Part shown: positions 45,560 through 54,727 of the stretch, in pieces
Layout: each line of letters begins with the position of its first letter
How positions within the stretch are numbered: position 1 is the stretch's first letter
NCBI RefSeq assembly: GCF_014200575.1
Contig: NZ_JACHBZ010000018.1
Span: forward strand, 1-64,000
Source of the DNA: Mucilaginibacter saanensis
GTDB taxonomy: Bacteria; Bacteroidota; Bacteroidia; Sphingobacteriales; Sphingobacteriaceae
DNA length: 64,000 bases
Direction: 5' to 3'
The notes under the pieces: model-generated
What the model was told of the DNA's origin: nothing
The model's input: only the letters and a program-made list of their open reading frames with translations
Databases searched by the model: none
Made by a program: the position numbers and the translations under genes

Positions 45560-47270
45560 ACCTATAAAAATCTGCTGTAAATTCCGAAAAATTGTTCTTG
45601 TTATCGCCAACGGTTAATTTAAACATGTGCTTGCCAGGAGCAATTTCGCCGTTAAAGGTATAACTTAGTACCTTACTTTTATAATCCCATTCCATTAAAA
45701 CCCATTTATTATCAATGGTGCCCGCGTAACTTTTTATGCCCGACAGGTTGTCGCTCATCCGGAAGTTAATACTTTTAGCCAAAGCCATATTACTGCCGTT
45801 GTGGATGTTGAGGGGATGGATAACAGGAGCCAAGGTATCAATTTTGATAAAGAAATCGCCAAAGCTGCTTGGTTTTGCTTTCACGTAGCCATCCTGATAG
45901 TACCCGCCCTGACAACCGCCTGTAGTGCTTACTACTACAGCCTTATCGGCATATTTGCCCAGATCAGCATCGGGTTTTATCCACAGATCATAATTTTCAT
46001 GGATAGGGGTAAGCCTGTTATGGATGTGGTGCACCTGCGAAAAGCCGCCGGCCGGTTTTGCTGATACGGAGTATATAAAATCCAAATCGTCATACAAATT
46101 GCCGGGCATAATGGTAACCTTTACCTTATCGGTACTAAACTCGTTTTTGGTATCGTAATGGAATAACGTGCCTGCTATTTTGTTGGCAGCAACGTTAAAA
46201 GTAGCCGATTGTACTTTTAGTTTTAATGAGGACGTATTACCTGCAACATCCTTAACTACATACTCCACCTCGTGCAATGCATTGTCATTAAAAGTGATAA
46301 TGCCCCGGTTTATAGATTGGGGGTATAGTGATATGTGGCTGCCCGGTAATATAAAGCACTTTTGCATCCACCTGCGCGATGATTCAAATGCAGGGTAGTC
46401 AATATAAGCGTTAATAGCGTGGGTTTGATCAAATGCAAAGCGCTCTACCGTAAAAGTATATACCGTTTGCCCATCCAGTTTTAACTCCAATGAGTAGATA
46501 CCGTTATGATTAGCTGAGGTGCTGTTCATATCGGTAGTATTGATGCCAAAGCCTATATAGCCGTTTAAATGCAGCACCTGCGGTTTGGTTAAATGATAAT
46601 TGCCTGCAGCGCCAGTAACCTGTAAAAAATCACGCGGTGTTTTTTCGCTGAAGGGGTTGCCGTCAAGGTGGTAAATACCAATAGAACTGATGGATGGTGG
46701 CACCCTATCTGGTATAGTTAAACCAAATAGCTGCGGGTTAATGGTTTCTTCAGTTTTGGTATCCCTGATCTCAAAATGTACATGTGGCCCCGCTGATGCC
46801 CCCGCGTTACCAGATATAGCCACCACATCATCTTTATGAACAGGAACCTGAGTAGCCTCCAGATTAAAATCGGCCTCGTACGTCTGGTGATCATACTGGT
46901 AGGCTTTTACTAAGGCCGCAACAGTTGGTGTAAAGCTTTGCAGGTGCCCATAAACCGTGGTATAGCCATTGGGGTGGGTAATGTAAATAGCCCGGCCAAA
47001 GCCGCCAAATTGTACACGTACCCTTGAAATATAACCATCATTAGCAGCATGTACCGGGTAGCCGGTGCGCTGGTTAGTTTTAAAATCAAGCCCGGAGTGA
47101 AAATGTGCAGGTCTTAACTCGCCAAATGATCCGGCGGTGGTGGGCGGCAGATCAAGCGGGTAACGAAAATAATTTTGAGGATACTGCCTGCTTTGTATGG
47201 GGCTTTGTGCCATTACACCCCAGTTTAAGCCCAGGCATAATGCAGCTATAAGGAAACTCTTTTTAATCAT
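45558..47270 (-). CDS. M23 family metallopeptidase (LytM-like), exported
   Basis: The 570-residue protein has a signal peptide ending near VMAQS. The LytM domain has the zinc ligands His58 and Asp62 in HFHSGLD, His109 in YGHL and the HVH motif (His163, His165), so an active site is complete. The remainder (about 180-570) is beta-rich with Ig-like segments. M23 enzymes cut peptidoglycan cross-bridges or lytic peptides in the periplasm. It starts an operon with the FAH gene, whose stop lies 3 bp upstream of this start. Confidence 0.9.
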   Translation of the reverse strand: MIKKSFLIAALCLGLNWGVMAQSPIQSRQYPQNYFRYPLDLPPTTAGSFGELRPAHFHSGLDFKTNQRTGYPVHAANDGYISRVRVQFGGFGRAIYITHPNGYTTVYGHLQSFTPTVAALVKAYQYDHQTYEADFNLEATQVPVHKDDVVAISGNAGASAGPHVHFEIRDTKTEETINPQLFGLTIPDRVPPSISSIGIYHLDGNPFSEKTPRDFLQVTGAAGNYHLTKPQVLHLNGYIGFGINTTDMNSTSANHNGIYSLELKLDGQTVYTFTVERFAFDQTHAINAYIDYPAFESSRRWMQKCFILPGSHISLYPQSINRGIITFNDNALHEVEYVVKDVAGNTSSLKLKVQSATFNVAANKIAGTLFHYDTKNEFSTDKVKVTIMPGNLYDDLDFIYSVSAKPAGGFSQVHHIHNRLTPIHENYDLWIKPDADLGKYADKAVVVSTTGGCQGGYYQDGYVKAKPSSFGDFFIKIDTLAPVIHPLNIHNGSNMALAKSINFRMSDNLSGIKSYAGTIDNKWVLMEWDYKSKVLSYTFNGEIAPGKHMFKLTVGDNKNNFSEFTADFYR

Positions 47271-47273
47271 GTT

Positions 47274-47885
47274 TTATTTAACGTAAAAGTCAAGCAATTT
47301 TTCATCCTCTAAGTATCCTTCAAGCCTGTCGCCAACTTTTACTTTTGATACACCCGGAGGGGTGCCTGTAAATATAAGGTCGCCCTTTTTTAGGGTGATG
47401 TATTGAGAAACGAATGCAATAATGTATTCAAAGGAAAATAGCAGATTGCGGGTGTTGCCCTGCTGGCGGGTTTCGCCGTTAATATTCAGTTTAAAGTTCA
47501 GATCATAAATAGCAGCAAATTTGCTTTTGGGCACAAAAGTGCTGATGGGGGCCGAGCCGTCAAAAGCCTTAGCCAACTCCCAGGGCAGTCCTTTTTCTTT
47601 ATGCCGGCTTTGGATGTCACGGGCTGTAAAATCAATACCAAGGGCAATTTCCTCGTAATAGCTGGCCGCAAATTTTTCGCTGATATGTTTGCCTTCCTTG
47701 CTTACTTTTAATACGATCTCGATTTCGTGGTGTACATCGTCAGAAAAATCAGGATGGTAAAAAGGCTTATTATCCTTTATAATGGCAGTTTCGGGTTTCA
47801 TGAAAATAACCGGAACAGTTGGTACCGGATTATTTAATTCTTTGGCGTGCTCGGCATAGTTGCGGCCAATGGCAATTATCTTCAT
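47274..47885 (-). CDS. Fumarylacetoacetate hydrolase family protein
   Basis: The 203-residue protein has the FAH metal-binding pattern HHEIEIVL (Glu54, Glu56) and GIDFTARD (Asp85), and KGLPWELAKAFDGSAP. Its short length fits the FAHD1/acylpyruvase group or related oxaloacetate decarboxylases; the substrate is not fixed by sequence. It has no signal peptide. It lies 3 bp before the M23 gene on the same strand, an operon-like spacing without an obvious functional link. Confidence 0.88.
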   Translation of the reverse strand: MKIIAIGRNYAEHAKELNNPVPTVPVIFMKPETAIIKDNKPFYHPDFSDDVHHEIEIVLKVSKEGKHISEKFAASYYEEIALGIDFTARDIQSRHKEKGLPWELAKAFDGSAPISTFVPKSKFAAIYDLNFKLNINGETRQQGNTRNLLFSFEYIIAFVSQYITLKKGDLIFTGTPPGVSKVKVGDRLEGYLEDEKLLDFYVK

Positions 47886-47904
47886 AAGTGAAAGCTATAA
47901 ACGC

Positions 47905-47912
47905 CAAAGCTA
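47905..47912 (-). promoter_or_regulatory. Putative -7 element TAGCTTTG
   Basis: The minus strand has TAGCTTTG 19 bp before the FAH gene ATG. The spacing to a possible TTG is too long (27 bp), so it is tentative. Confidence 0.35.
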
Positions 47913-47990
47913 AAAAAATAGCTTGGTTTGTAGCAGGTACAAAGAAGGTAAATGAATTTCTTGACCGTCAAAAAGAGGGGGCAAATTGTA

Positions 47991-48512
47991 TTACAGCACA
48001 GAAATACGTTTAATAACCGATTCAGTACCGGCTACAACGCGTACAAAGTAAAAGCCCCTGGTAAGTTTATTGTTGATGGGGTAGTTGATGTTATGATCGC
48101 CGGAATCAACCCGTGACGAAAACATGGTGGTAATATCGTTACCCAATACATCCATTATTTTAATGGTAACATTGGTATTGCGTGATATGGTATATTTTAA
48201 ATTGATTTGATCAGTAACCGGATTAGGGTACAGTTGTACGTCATTAAGCAATTTATCTTCGGGGCGTGATACGCTTACCTTTACGCTTGAGGTTACGGCT
48301 GGCTTTAATGGCGGTAATACTAAATGCAGTCCATTTTTTAAGTAGGAAGCTTTGCCTTGCTTGCCCTTTGAAACGCGCAGGTAAGTAGTATCGTTCCTGA
48401 GTTTAGTTAAATGGGTTTCTGAGGCAAAGGCGAAATTCATAAAAATTGTCATTGCAATTAGTATGAACCACGCATAGGTGTAAATAAATGAATAAGTTAT
48501 TTTTCGCCTCAT
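47991..48512 (-). CDS. Small protein with type IX secretion sorting domain
   Basis: The 173-residue protein has an N-terminal signal (about 1-31) and a Por secretion tail: LNDVQLYPNPVTDQINLKY near residue 89-107, TIKIMDVLGNDI and a RGFYFVRVV-KRISVL end. The tail is the type A sorting domain that T9SS uses to export and attach proteins at the cell surface. Only about 60 residues of unremarkable sequence precede it, so the cargo is very small. T9SS is specific to Bacteroidota, which supports the taxonomic assignment. Confidence 0.88.
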   Translation of the reverse strand: MRRKITYSFIYTYAWFILIAMTIFMNFAFASETHLTKLRNDTTYLRVSKGKQGKASYLKNGLHLVLPPLKPAVTSSVKVSVSRPEDKLLNDVQLYPNPVTDQINLKYTISRNTNVTIKIMDVLGNDITTMFSSRVDSGDHNINYPINNKLTRGFYFVRVVAGTESVIKRISVL

Positions 48513-48528
48513 TTTTAAGTTTCGCCTA

Positions 48529-48536
48529 CAAAAGTA
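48529..48536 (-). promoter_or_regulatory. Putative -7 element TACTTTTG
   Basis: The minus strand has TACTTTTG 16 bp before the T9SS cargo ATG. It and the kup box at 48680 face away from each other in the same divergent gap. Confidence 0.4.
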
Positions 48537-48679
48537 TAAATAAAGCCCTCATCTATTAAAAAAATGATGTTTTTGTAAAACTTTTTAACAAAATTTAACA
48601 AAAGCGGCCTGTATAACAGTTTAGACTCTTTTTTTGTTTATACGTTTAATGATTATATAAGTTTAACCGAAAAATTTAA

Positions 48680-48687
48680 TATTTTTG
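48680..48687 (+). promoter_or_regulatory. kup -7 element TATTTTTG
   Basis: TATTTTTG lies 25 bp before the kup GTG start. No TTG with the usual 17-23 bp spacing was found. Confidence 0.45.
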
Positions 48688-48712
48688 CAGCTTTTAAACT
48701 ATTTAAGTTAAA

Positions 48713-50662
48713 GTGTCAAACCATAAAGATCTGCAAAAGCTGACGGCCGCTGGCCTGCTTATCAGTTTAGGAATAATTTACGGTGATATTGGTACCTCTC
48801 CATTATACGTATTTAAGGCTATTGTTGGTCAGCAAAAAATTTCAGAAACATTAATACTCGGAGGTGTTTCCCTGATTTTCTGGACGCTTACACTGCAAAC
48901 AACCCTAAAGTATGTGGTAATTACCCTGCGTGCCGATAACAAGGGCGAGGGTGGCATCTTTTCATTGTTTTCCCTGGTACGCCGTAAGGCAAAATGGCTC
49001 ATAGTACCTGCCGTTGTAGGTGGTTGCGCCTTACTTGCCGACGGTATCATTACTCCGCCAATCACCATTTCGTCAGCAATTGAAGGGCTGCAAACGTATT
49101 ATCCTACGCTACCTACTGTAGAGATTGTAATGGCTATCATTACGGTGCTGTTCATTATTCAGCAGTTTGGTACATCCCTTGTAGGTAAGGCCTTTGGGCC
49201 TATCATGTTTATATGGTTTACCATGATGGGGGTGTTGGGTATCAGTTACATTATACATTCGCCAACTATTATAAGGGCGCTAAACCCATATTATGCGTAT
49301 GAATTACTCAGCACCAGTACCAGCAGCAACGCATTTATTGTACTGGGTGCCGTGTTTTTATGTACCACCGGGGCCGAGGCTTTATACTCTGACCTTGGTC
49401 ATTGTGGTAAGGATAATATCCGCGTTAGCTGGATATATGTTAAAACCTGTCTTATACTAAATTACCTGGGCCAAGCCGTTTGGTTGTTACAACGTAATGG
49501 CAGCGTTATTAACCTTAACGTTAATAATCCCTTTTATAAGATCATGCCTGAGTGGTTCCTGATATTTGGTATTGGTATAGCCACGGTAGCAGCTGTAATT
49601 GCCAGTCAGGCCCTTATTTCAGGCTCATTTACCCTGATTGCTGAGGCGGTAAGGTTAAACCTTTGGCCAAAGGTGCGTATCAATTACCCATCAGAGCAAA
49701 AGGGGCAATTATATGTGCCCAGTGTTAACTGGATACTTTGGGCAGGCTGTTTAGGTGTGGTATTGATATTTCGTCACTCAGACAAGATGGAGGCGGCTTA
49801 TGGCTTAAGTATTACCGTGGCCATGTTGATGACCACCATATTGGTATCTAAATTTTTAAAGCGCAAAAAGGTACCTTCTTATATTATTACCACGTTTTTA
49901 ATTGTTTACCTGATTATTGAAGGTACATTTTTGGCCGGTAACCTGGTTAAGTTTGTACACGGCGGCTGGTTTACGTTATCCATTGGCTTTGTACTGTTCA
50001 CCGTAATGTGGACATGGCATACCGCCCGTAAGATCAGAAACCGCTATGTAAAGTTTGTTGGTATTGATGATTACTTTGATATTTTGAAAGAGCTGAGTGC
50101 AGATGAAACTGTGCCTAAATATGCATCGCAACTGGTGTATCTGACCAGTGCCAATTTCAACTCAGAGATTGAATCAAAAATAGTTTACTCTATATTACAG
50201 AAACAACCTAAACGTGCCGATGTATACTGGCTGGTACACGTTGATGTGGTTGATGAGCCCTACAAACGCGAATATGAAGTAGAATCACTGGTGCCTAATA
50301 AGGTGATCAGGATAGACTTTAAATTAGGTTTCAGGGTTGAGCAGCAAATAAACCTGTTATTCAGAAAAGTAGTAGAAGACCTGGTTAAAAAGGGCGAGGT
50401 TGATATTACCAGTAACTACAAATCATTAAACAAACACAAGATTGTGGGCGATTTTAGATTTGTGGTAATTGAGAAAGTATTGTCGCGTTCACACAGCTTA
50501 TCGTTCTACGAACGGTTTATCATGGATTTTTACGTGCAGCTTAAAAAGGTGAGTTTATCAGAAGAACGTGGTTTTGGGCTTGACCTGAGCTTTGTTACGG
50601 TTGAAAAAGTGCCGCTGATGCTATCAATCCCTGAAGCTATAGAAATACACCGCGTAAATTAG
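48713..50662 (+). CDS. kup: KUP/HAK/KT family potassium transporter
   Basis: The 649-residue protein begins (GTG start) MSNHKDLQKL and has the KUP signature GIIYGDIGTSPLYVFKAI (residue 21-38), EGGIFSLFSLV, and 12 predicted membrane helices to about residue 450, followed by a cytoplasmic C-terminal domain (LVHVDVVDEPYKREYEVES). It imports potassium, driven by protons. The only nearby start is GTG at 48713, preceded by an A-rich leader. A perfect-like terminator follows. Confidence 0.95.
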   Translation: MSNHKDLQKLTAAGLLISLGIIYGDIGTSPLYVFKAIVGQQKISETLILGGVSLIFWTLTLQTTLKYVVITLRADNKGEGGIFSLFSLVRRKAKWLIVPAVVGGCALLADGIITPPITISSAIEGLQTYYPTLPTVEIVMAIITVLFIIQQFGTSLVGKAFGPIMFIWFTMMGVLGISYIIHSPTIIRALNPYYAYELLSTSTSSNAFIVLGAVFLCTTGAEALYSDLGHCGKDNIRVSWIYVKTCLILNYLGQAVWLLQRNGSVINLNVNNPFYKIMPEWFLIFGIGIATVAAVIASQALISGSFTLIAEAVRLNLWPKVRINYPSEQKGQLYVPSVNWILWAGCLGVVLIFRHSDKMEAAYGLSITVAMLMTTILVSKFLKRKKVPSYIITTFLIVYLIIEGTFLAGNLVKFVHGGWFTLSIGFVLFTVMWTWHTARKIRNRYVKFVGIDDYFDILKELSADETVPKYASQLVYLTSANFNSEIESKIVYSILQKQPKRADVYWLVHVDVVDEPYKREYEVESLVPNKVIRIDFKLGFRVEQQINLLFRKVVEDLVKKGEVDITSNYKSLNKHKIVGDFRFVVIEKVLSRSHSLSFYERFIMDFYVQLKKVSLSEERGFGLDLSFVTVEKVPLMLSIPEAIEIHRVN

Positions 50663-50685
50663 GATACAAATTTACGCTCCTGTTT

Positions 50686-50729
50686 AAAGGACATGTTAGC
50701 AGTTTTTTAGCTGTTAACATGTCCTTTTT
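50686..50729 (+). terminator. kup terminator
   Basis: AAAGGACATGTTAGCAG (50686-50702) pairs with CTGTTAACATGTCCTTT (50711-50727) in 16 of 17 positions, followed by two more T residues, 23 bp after the kup stop. Confidence 0.88.
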
Positions 50730-50820
50730 GCATTTTGGGTAAAAATGATGTTAAGCTAATATTAATCCAGTATTGCTACAGAATGTTTTATGACCTTTGC
50801 TGCGTTTTGAACTAAGCGAA

Positions 50821-51441
50821 GTGAAGAAAAAAATACAGTTAACCCTTTGTACCCTGCTTTTTGCTACTGGTTTGTATGCACAGGGACTTGATCTGAATAT
50901 TCTGAAAGGCATTAATGGTCCGGTAAATCCCGGAGCCGACAAAACCTGGCGATTTGTTACAAAAAAAGCCATTTTTATTGATGCAGCAGTACCTGCAAGT
51001 TTACTGATAGCTGGGTTTATAAATCACGATGATGACCTTAAAATAAGCGGTTTGCAGGCAGGCGCATCATTGCTTGTGGCAGGCGGATCAACCTTTGTAC
51101 TAAAAAAGATATTTAACCGTACCCGCCCATTTGTAGCTCACCCTGATGTAATCACGCTAAAAGAATTTCCTGGGCCTACTGACGCATCATTTCCGTCGGG
51201 CCATACGGCCTTTGCTTTTGCTGCAGCTACTTCATTAAGTTTGGCTGTACCTAAATGGTATGTTATAGCTCCTTCATTTGCATACGCAAGTGCTGTAGGT
51301 TATTCGCGTTTGTACCTTGGTGTGCATTATCCGAGTGATGTATTGGCTGGGGCCGTAGTAGGCGCGGGATCAGCTTATATTACCTGGAAAGCCCAAAAGT
51401 GGCTTATGGGTAAAAAGAAACATAAAACGTACCCGGAATAA
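50821..51441 (+). CDS. PAP2 family phosphatase, exported
   Basis: The protein (206 residues from a GTG at 50821) begins VKKKIQLTLCTLLFATGLYAQ, a signal peptide, and has the PAP2 signature KKIFNRTRP, SFPSGHTAF and SRLYLGVHYPSD. It should dephosphorylate lipid or polyprenyl phosphates at the periplasmic face. A TTG at 50797 would add eight residues before the signal, so the GTG is preferred. It has a second, membrane-spanning PAP2 paralogue at 53930-54595, beyond two minus-strand genes. Confidence 0.85.
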   Translation: MKKKIQLTLCTLLFATGLYAQGLDLNILKGINGPVNPGADKTWRFVTKKAIFIDAAVPASLLIAGFINHDDDLKISGLQAGASLLVAGGSTFVLKKIFNRTRPFVAHPDVITLKEFPGPTDASFPSGHTAFAFAAATSLSLAVPKWYVIAPSFAYASAVGYSRLYLGVHYPSDVLAGAVVGAGSAYITWKAQKWLMGKKKHKTYPE

Positions 51442-51494
51442 GTGTTCAATATAAGGCAGAGATGCATGCAATGCGTCTTATTCATCCAGCGATT

Positions 51495-51908
51495 TTATTT
51501 CCCTTTTTCATAGGCCATTTTCATGTATTTCCTGATCTCATCGTTAAGGTCATCTTTAAAATACATCCGGAAATGGTGATTATGGTCATTAGTACCCGGT
51601 ACCGTTTTTATTTTGGTAAAACAGAGATTGTCGTCATATACCTCTTTAAAGGGAAATACTACATCAATAAAGTTTTTGCCTAATTGCGTAATGTAGGCAA
51701 AGTTTACCCTTGCACCCACCGCTATCATGCTTTTGGTAGCATATACCTTAATTGGGGCTATCTGCAAGTATTCAGTAACCAGATGATCAAATAATTCAAC
51801 GGTATGTGCCGGTTTACCCTTTAAAAAATCGCTCAGGTTGCGCTCACGGCAGGAATGTATCTGGTTAATACTTGTAAATTCACGATTGCATACAGGACAT
51901 ATCCACAT
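51495..51908 (-). CDS. DUF5655 domain-containing protein with zinc-finger-like N-terminus
   Basis: The 137-residue protein starts MWICPVCNREFTSINQIHSC, with Cys4, Cys7, His18 and Cys20 in a pattern that could bind zinc. The rest (KPAHTVELFDHLVTEYLQIAP and FAYITQLGKNFIDVVFPF) matches DUF5655, a small domain of unknown function. No signal peptide is present. It lies 11 bp downstream of the amino-acid permease gene on the same strand and 54 bp from the convergent PAP2 gene, so co-transcription with the permease is possible. Confidence 0.8.
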   Translation of the reverse strand: MWICPVCNREFTSINQIHSCRERNLSDFLKGKPAHTVELFDHLVTEYLQIAPIKVYATKSMIAVGARVNFAYITQLGKNFIDVVFPFKEVYDDNLCFTKIKTVPGTNDHNHHFRMYFKDDLNDEIRKYMKMAYEKGK

Positions 51909-51919
51909 AGGGCCGATAT

Positions 51920-53851
51920 TTATGCCGTTTTTACTTCCCGGCCCAGTACACTGTTTTTATAGCTATAAGTAAAGTAAATAACCAAACCTATCACGAGCCA
52001 TATTAAAAACCTGAGCCAGTTGGTGTAGCCAAGCTCTGTCATTAAATAAAAGCAACTCATTAGCCCCAGTACAGGTATCAATGAAAAGTTTTTGATGAAA
52101 CTGTAAATGCTAATAACGATGATGAGGATAAAGAACAGGTAGTTAGGGAAATTGTACAAAAAGCCATCCACACCCAGGTAATATTTTTTTGCATCGTTAA
52201 TGGAGCTTGTGGCTCGTAATGCCGTGTTAAATTTGTCTTCTTCCAGGTTTTTGAAATATTTGATTGCGCCGGCGTTGTCCAGTGTTTGTTTACCATAAAG
52301 CGTAGTACATGAATTGAGCAGCGCTGTATTATCGGCAGCACTCAAATCATCAATAATTGCTGTTTTATCCTTGATTTTTTTAAACTGCATCATCTCTACC
52401 TGCGGGGCCGGTTTAAAGTAAATGCAGGAACCCAAAATGATAAGTGTTATCAACGGAATAATAATTTTTCCGTTAACATAAGGCAAGTGGAACCTTCCGG
52501 CCTGTGCTTCCTCGCGAGGTAATAAAAGTACGCCGCCACATACCAATACAAATGCAAACAGGGTACCTATGCTGGTAAGATCGGTAACCTCGGTAAGGTT
52601 CATGAATAAGGCTGGTATAGCCACTACAAAGCCGGTGACTACGGTAGCAAAGGCAGGAGTATGAAACTTAGGGTGGATGCGTGAAAAGGCCTTTGGCAGC
52701 AAGCCATCACGGCTCATGCTCATCCAGATGCGCGGTTGCCCCAACTGAAATATCAATAGAACGCTTGCAGTTGCAATAACAGCACTGATAGAAATGGCAT
52801 AACTGATATTATGCAAACCAACTTTGGCAAATACAAAAGCCAGCGGATCGCCCACCTGCAAATCTTTATAGCTCACCATGCCGGTAAGCACCAGTGCTAT
52901 CAGGATATAAAGTACGGTACAAATAATCAATGAATAGATCATGCCACGGGGCAGATCTCTTTGCGGTTTTTCACACTCTTCGGCAGTGGTTGATATGGCA
53001 TCAAAACCGATGTAAGCAAAAAATACGCCGGATACGCCTTTCATTACCCCACTAAAGCCATTAGGCATAAATGGGTGCCAGTTTGCTGGTGTTACGTAAA
53101 AAAAGCCGATAACTATGACCGCGATTACGATTACAATTTTTAAAATAACCATGGCATTTGTTGCCTTTTTGGTTTCGCGTATGCCTATGTAAACCAGGTA
53201 GGTAATAACAAATACAATACCCAGAGCAGGCAGATTGGCGATAAGCTTAAAATTACCAATACCGGGGGCGCTGTTCCAGGCCAGGGCGGCAATTTTTACG
53301 CGATCGCTAATGTCGGCTAACTGACTGCCCGCGACCTGTACCTGCTCATGCCCGCGCAGTGCCGAAACATAATCCATCGTAAGGTATTTGGGCAGGTGAA
53401 TGTTGAAGCCTTCCAGCAGGTTTACAAAGTATTCGCTCCAGGATATAGCTACGGCAATGTTGCCTATGGCGTATTCCATTAAAAGATCCCAGCCTATTAT
53501 CCAGGCAATTAATTCGCCAAATGAGGCATAAGCATAGGTGTAGGCACTGCCGGCGACCGGTATGCGCGATGCAAACTCGGCGTAACAAAGTGCCGAAAAC
53601 CCACAGGTAATGGCGGTAACTACAAATAAAATGGAAACGGCCGGGCCGCCATGAAATGATGCCTCGCCAATGGTTGAAAATATACCTGCACCTACCACAG
53701 CGGCTATACCCATTAGGGTCAGGTCCTTAACATTTAATTCTTTTTTGAGTTGTGATGTTGCTGTACCCGGGTGCTCGCTATCACTAAATCCACACTCAAC
53801 ATCATGTAATATTTTTTCTACAGATTTCTTACGAAATATACTTTTCGACAT
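51920..53851 (-). CDS. APC family amino-acid permease
   Basis: The 643-residue protein has the APC-superfamily N-terminal signature LTLMGIAAVVGAGIFSTIG near residue 43-61 and CAEF-like and PVAGSAYTYAYASFGE segments, with 12 or more predicted membrane helices. It resembles the CAT subgroup by length. An insertion of about 110 residues (490-570, KKIKDKTAIIDDL and the following soluble stretch) lies before the last two helices, an unusual feature. Substrate is unknown. A -7 box is upstream. Confidence 0.88.
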   Translation of the reverse strand: MSKSIFRKKSVEKILHDVECGFSDSEHPGTATSQLKKELNVKDLTLMGIAAVVGAGIFSTIGEASFHGGPAVSILFVVTAITCGFSALCYAEFASRIPVAGSAYTYAYASFGELIAWIIGWDLLMEYAIGNIAVAISWSEYFVNLLEGFNIHLPKYLTMDYVSALRGHEQVQVAGSQLADISDRVKIAALAWNSAPGIGNFKLIANLPALGIVFVITYLVYIGIRETKKATNAMVILKIVIVIAVIVIGFFYVTPANWHPFMPNGFSGVMKGVSGVFFAYIGFDAISTTAEECEKPQRDLPRGMIYSLIICTVLYILIALVLTGMVSYKDLQVGDPLAFVFAKVGLHNISYAISISAVIATASVLLIFQLGQPRIWMSMSRDGLLPKAFSRIHPKFHTPAFATVVTGFVVAIPALFMNLTEVTDLTSIGTLFAFVLVCGGVLLLPREEAQAGRFHLPYVNGKIIIPLITLIILGSCIYFKPAPQVEMMQFKKIKDKTAIIDDLSAADNTALLNSCTTLYGKQTLDNAGAIKYFKNLEEDKFNTALRATSSINDAKKYYLGVDGFLYNFPNYLFFILIIVISIYSFIKNFSLIPVLGLMSCFYLMTELGYTNWLRFLIWLVIGLVIYFTYSYKNSVLGREVKTA

Positions 53852-53879
53852 TTAATTAATCAGTTAATCTAACTCAATT

Positions 53880-53887
53880 CAAACATA
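53880..53887 (-). promoter_or_regulatory. Putative -7 element TATGTTTG
   Basis: The minus strand has TATGTTTG 28 bp before the permease ATG. No clear TTG at -33 was found. Confidence 0.4.
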
Positions 53888-53929
53888 ATCATTTTTTTGC
53901 ATTGAATAAGTATATGCTTATTTTGCGCC

Positions 53930-54595
53930 ATGAACAAAAGTATAAAAGATGTTTTGTATAGGATAAGGCCGTTTTTTATACTTTATCTGCTGGTACTTTG
54001 CACCTGTATAATTATCAAATTTATTTACACCCGCAGGGAAATATATTTTGCTGTAAATGGATTAAACAGTGACTGGGCCGATGTTATTATGCCTTACATT
54101 ACTGATATCGGTAATGGGTTTACGGCTATTATTTTATCGGTTGTGATGGCCCTGTTCAGTTATCGTAAAGCACTGTTACTGGCTACCAGTTATGCGGTTA
54201 CCAGTATAGCTGCACAGATATTAAAGTTTATTTTTGATGCTCCCAGACCAAAGGTATATTTCAGCAATGAGCTAAGCCATATCCATTTTGTTAAGGGATT
54301 GTATATTTTAAGTGTTCACAGTTTTCCGTCCGGGCATTCCGTTTCTATATTTTCGGCCACGGTGGTTGTTACTTATCTGTGTAAAAACAAAGGCTGGGGG
54401 ATACCTGCATTGCTGATTGCTATGCTGGTTGGTTATTCAAGAATGTACCTGAGCCAGCATTTTTTTGAAGATGTAATGGCCGGATCTGTAATAGGGGTAA
54501 TGGTAACCATTTTTTGGCTCAGCTGGCTTGATAGTAAACAGTTTATACATGCCAGTAAATGGAGCAAAGGATTAATACATACGTGGGGTAAATAA
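53930..54595 (+). CDS. Membrane-bound PAP2 family phosphatase
   Basis: The 221-residue protein has an N-terminal membrane helix (about 14-30) and further helices to residue 195, with KFIFDAPRP, SFPSGHSVS and SRMYLSQHFFED as PAP2 motifs. It should act on lipid phosphates, for example undecaprenyl diphosphate, on the outer side of the inner membrane. It differs from the exported PAP2 at 50821-51441 in having multiple membrane helices. It ends 11 bp before a REP-like element and terminator. Confidence 0.85.
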   Translation: MNKSIKDVLYRIRPFFILYLLVLCTCIIIKFIYTRREIYFAVNGLNSDWADVIMPYITDIGNGFTAIILSVVMALFSYRKALLLATSYAVTSIAAQILKFIFDAPRPKVYFSNELSHIHFVKGLYILSVHSFPSGHSVSIFSATVVVTYLCKNKGWGIPALLIAMLVGYSRMYLSQHFFEDVMAGSVIGVMVTIFWLSWLDSKQFIHASKWSKGLIHTWGK

Positions 54596-54606
54596 TATAT
54601 ATTCAA

Positions 54607-54670
54607 GTCATCCTGAACTTGTTTCAGGATCTCTCAGGGCGACTTCATGGGGTACCGAAAAAGTTCGGTA
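54607..54670. repeat. REP-like palindromic element, CATCCTGAACTTG type
   Basis: TCCTGAA and TTCAGGA around CTTGT form an inverted repeat in GTCATCCTGAACTTG followed by TTTCAGGATCT (54607-54632), and TACCGAA/TTCGGTA form a second hairpin at 54653-54670. The first part resembles dispersed Bacteroidota elements and is related in its CATCCTGA word to the arm at 6189-6264. Confidence 0.65.
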
Positions 54671-54679
54671 TGATGTGAA

Positions 54680-54725
54680 GAAAGTAAAAGAGGCCTGGTT
54701 TTGAAACCAGGCCTCTTTTACTTTC
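54680..54725. terminator. Bidirectional terminator with 22-bp perfect arms
   Basis: Bases 54680-54701 and 54704-54725 are exact complements around a TG centre. The core AGAGGCCTGG is flanked by A/T tracts on both sides. It separates the convergent PAP2 and hypothetical genes, ending 2 bp before the latter's stop codon. Confidence 0.88.
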
Positions 54726-54727
54726 AA

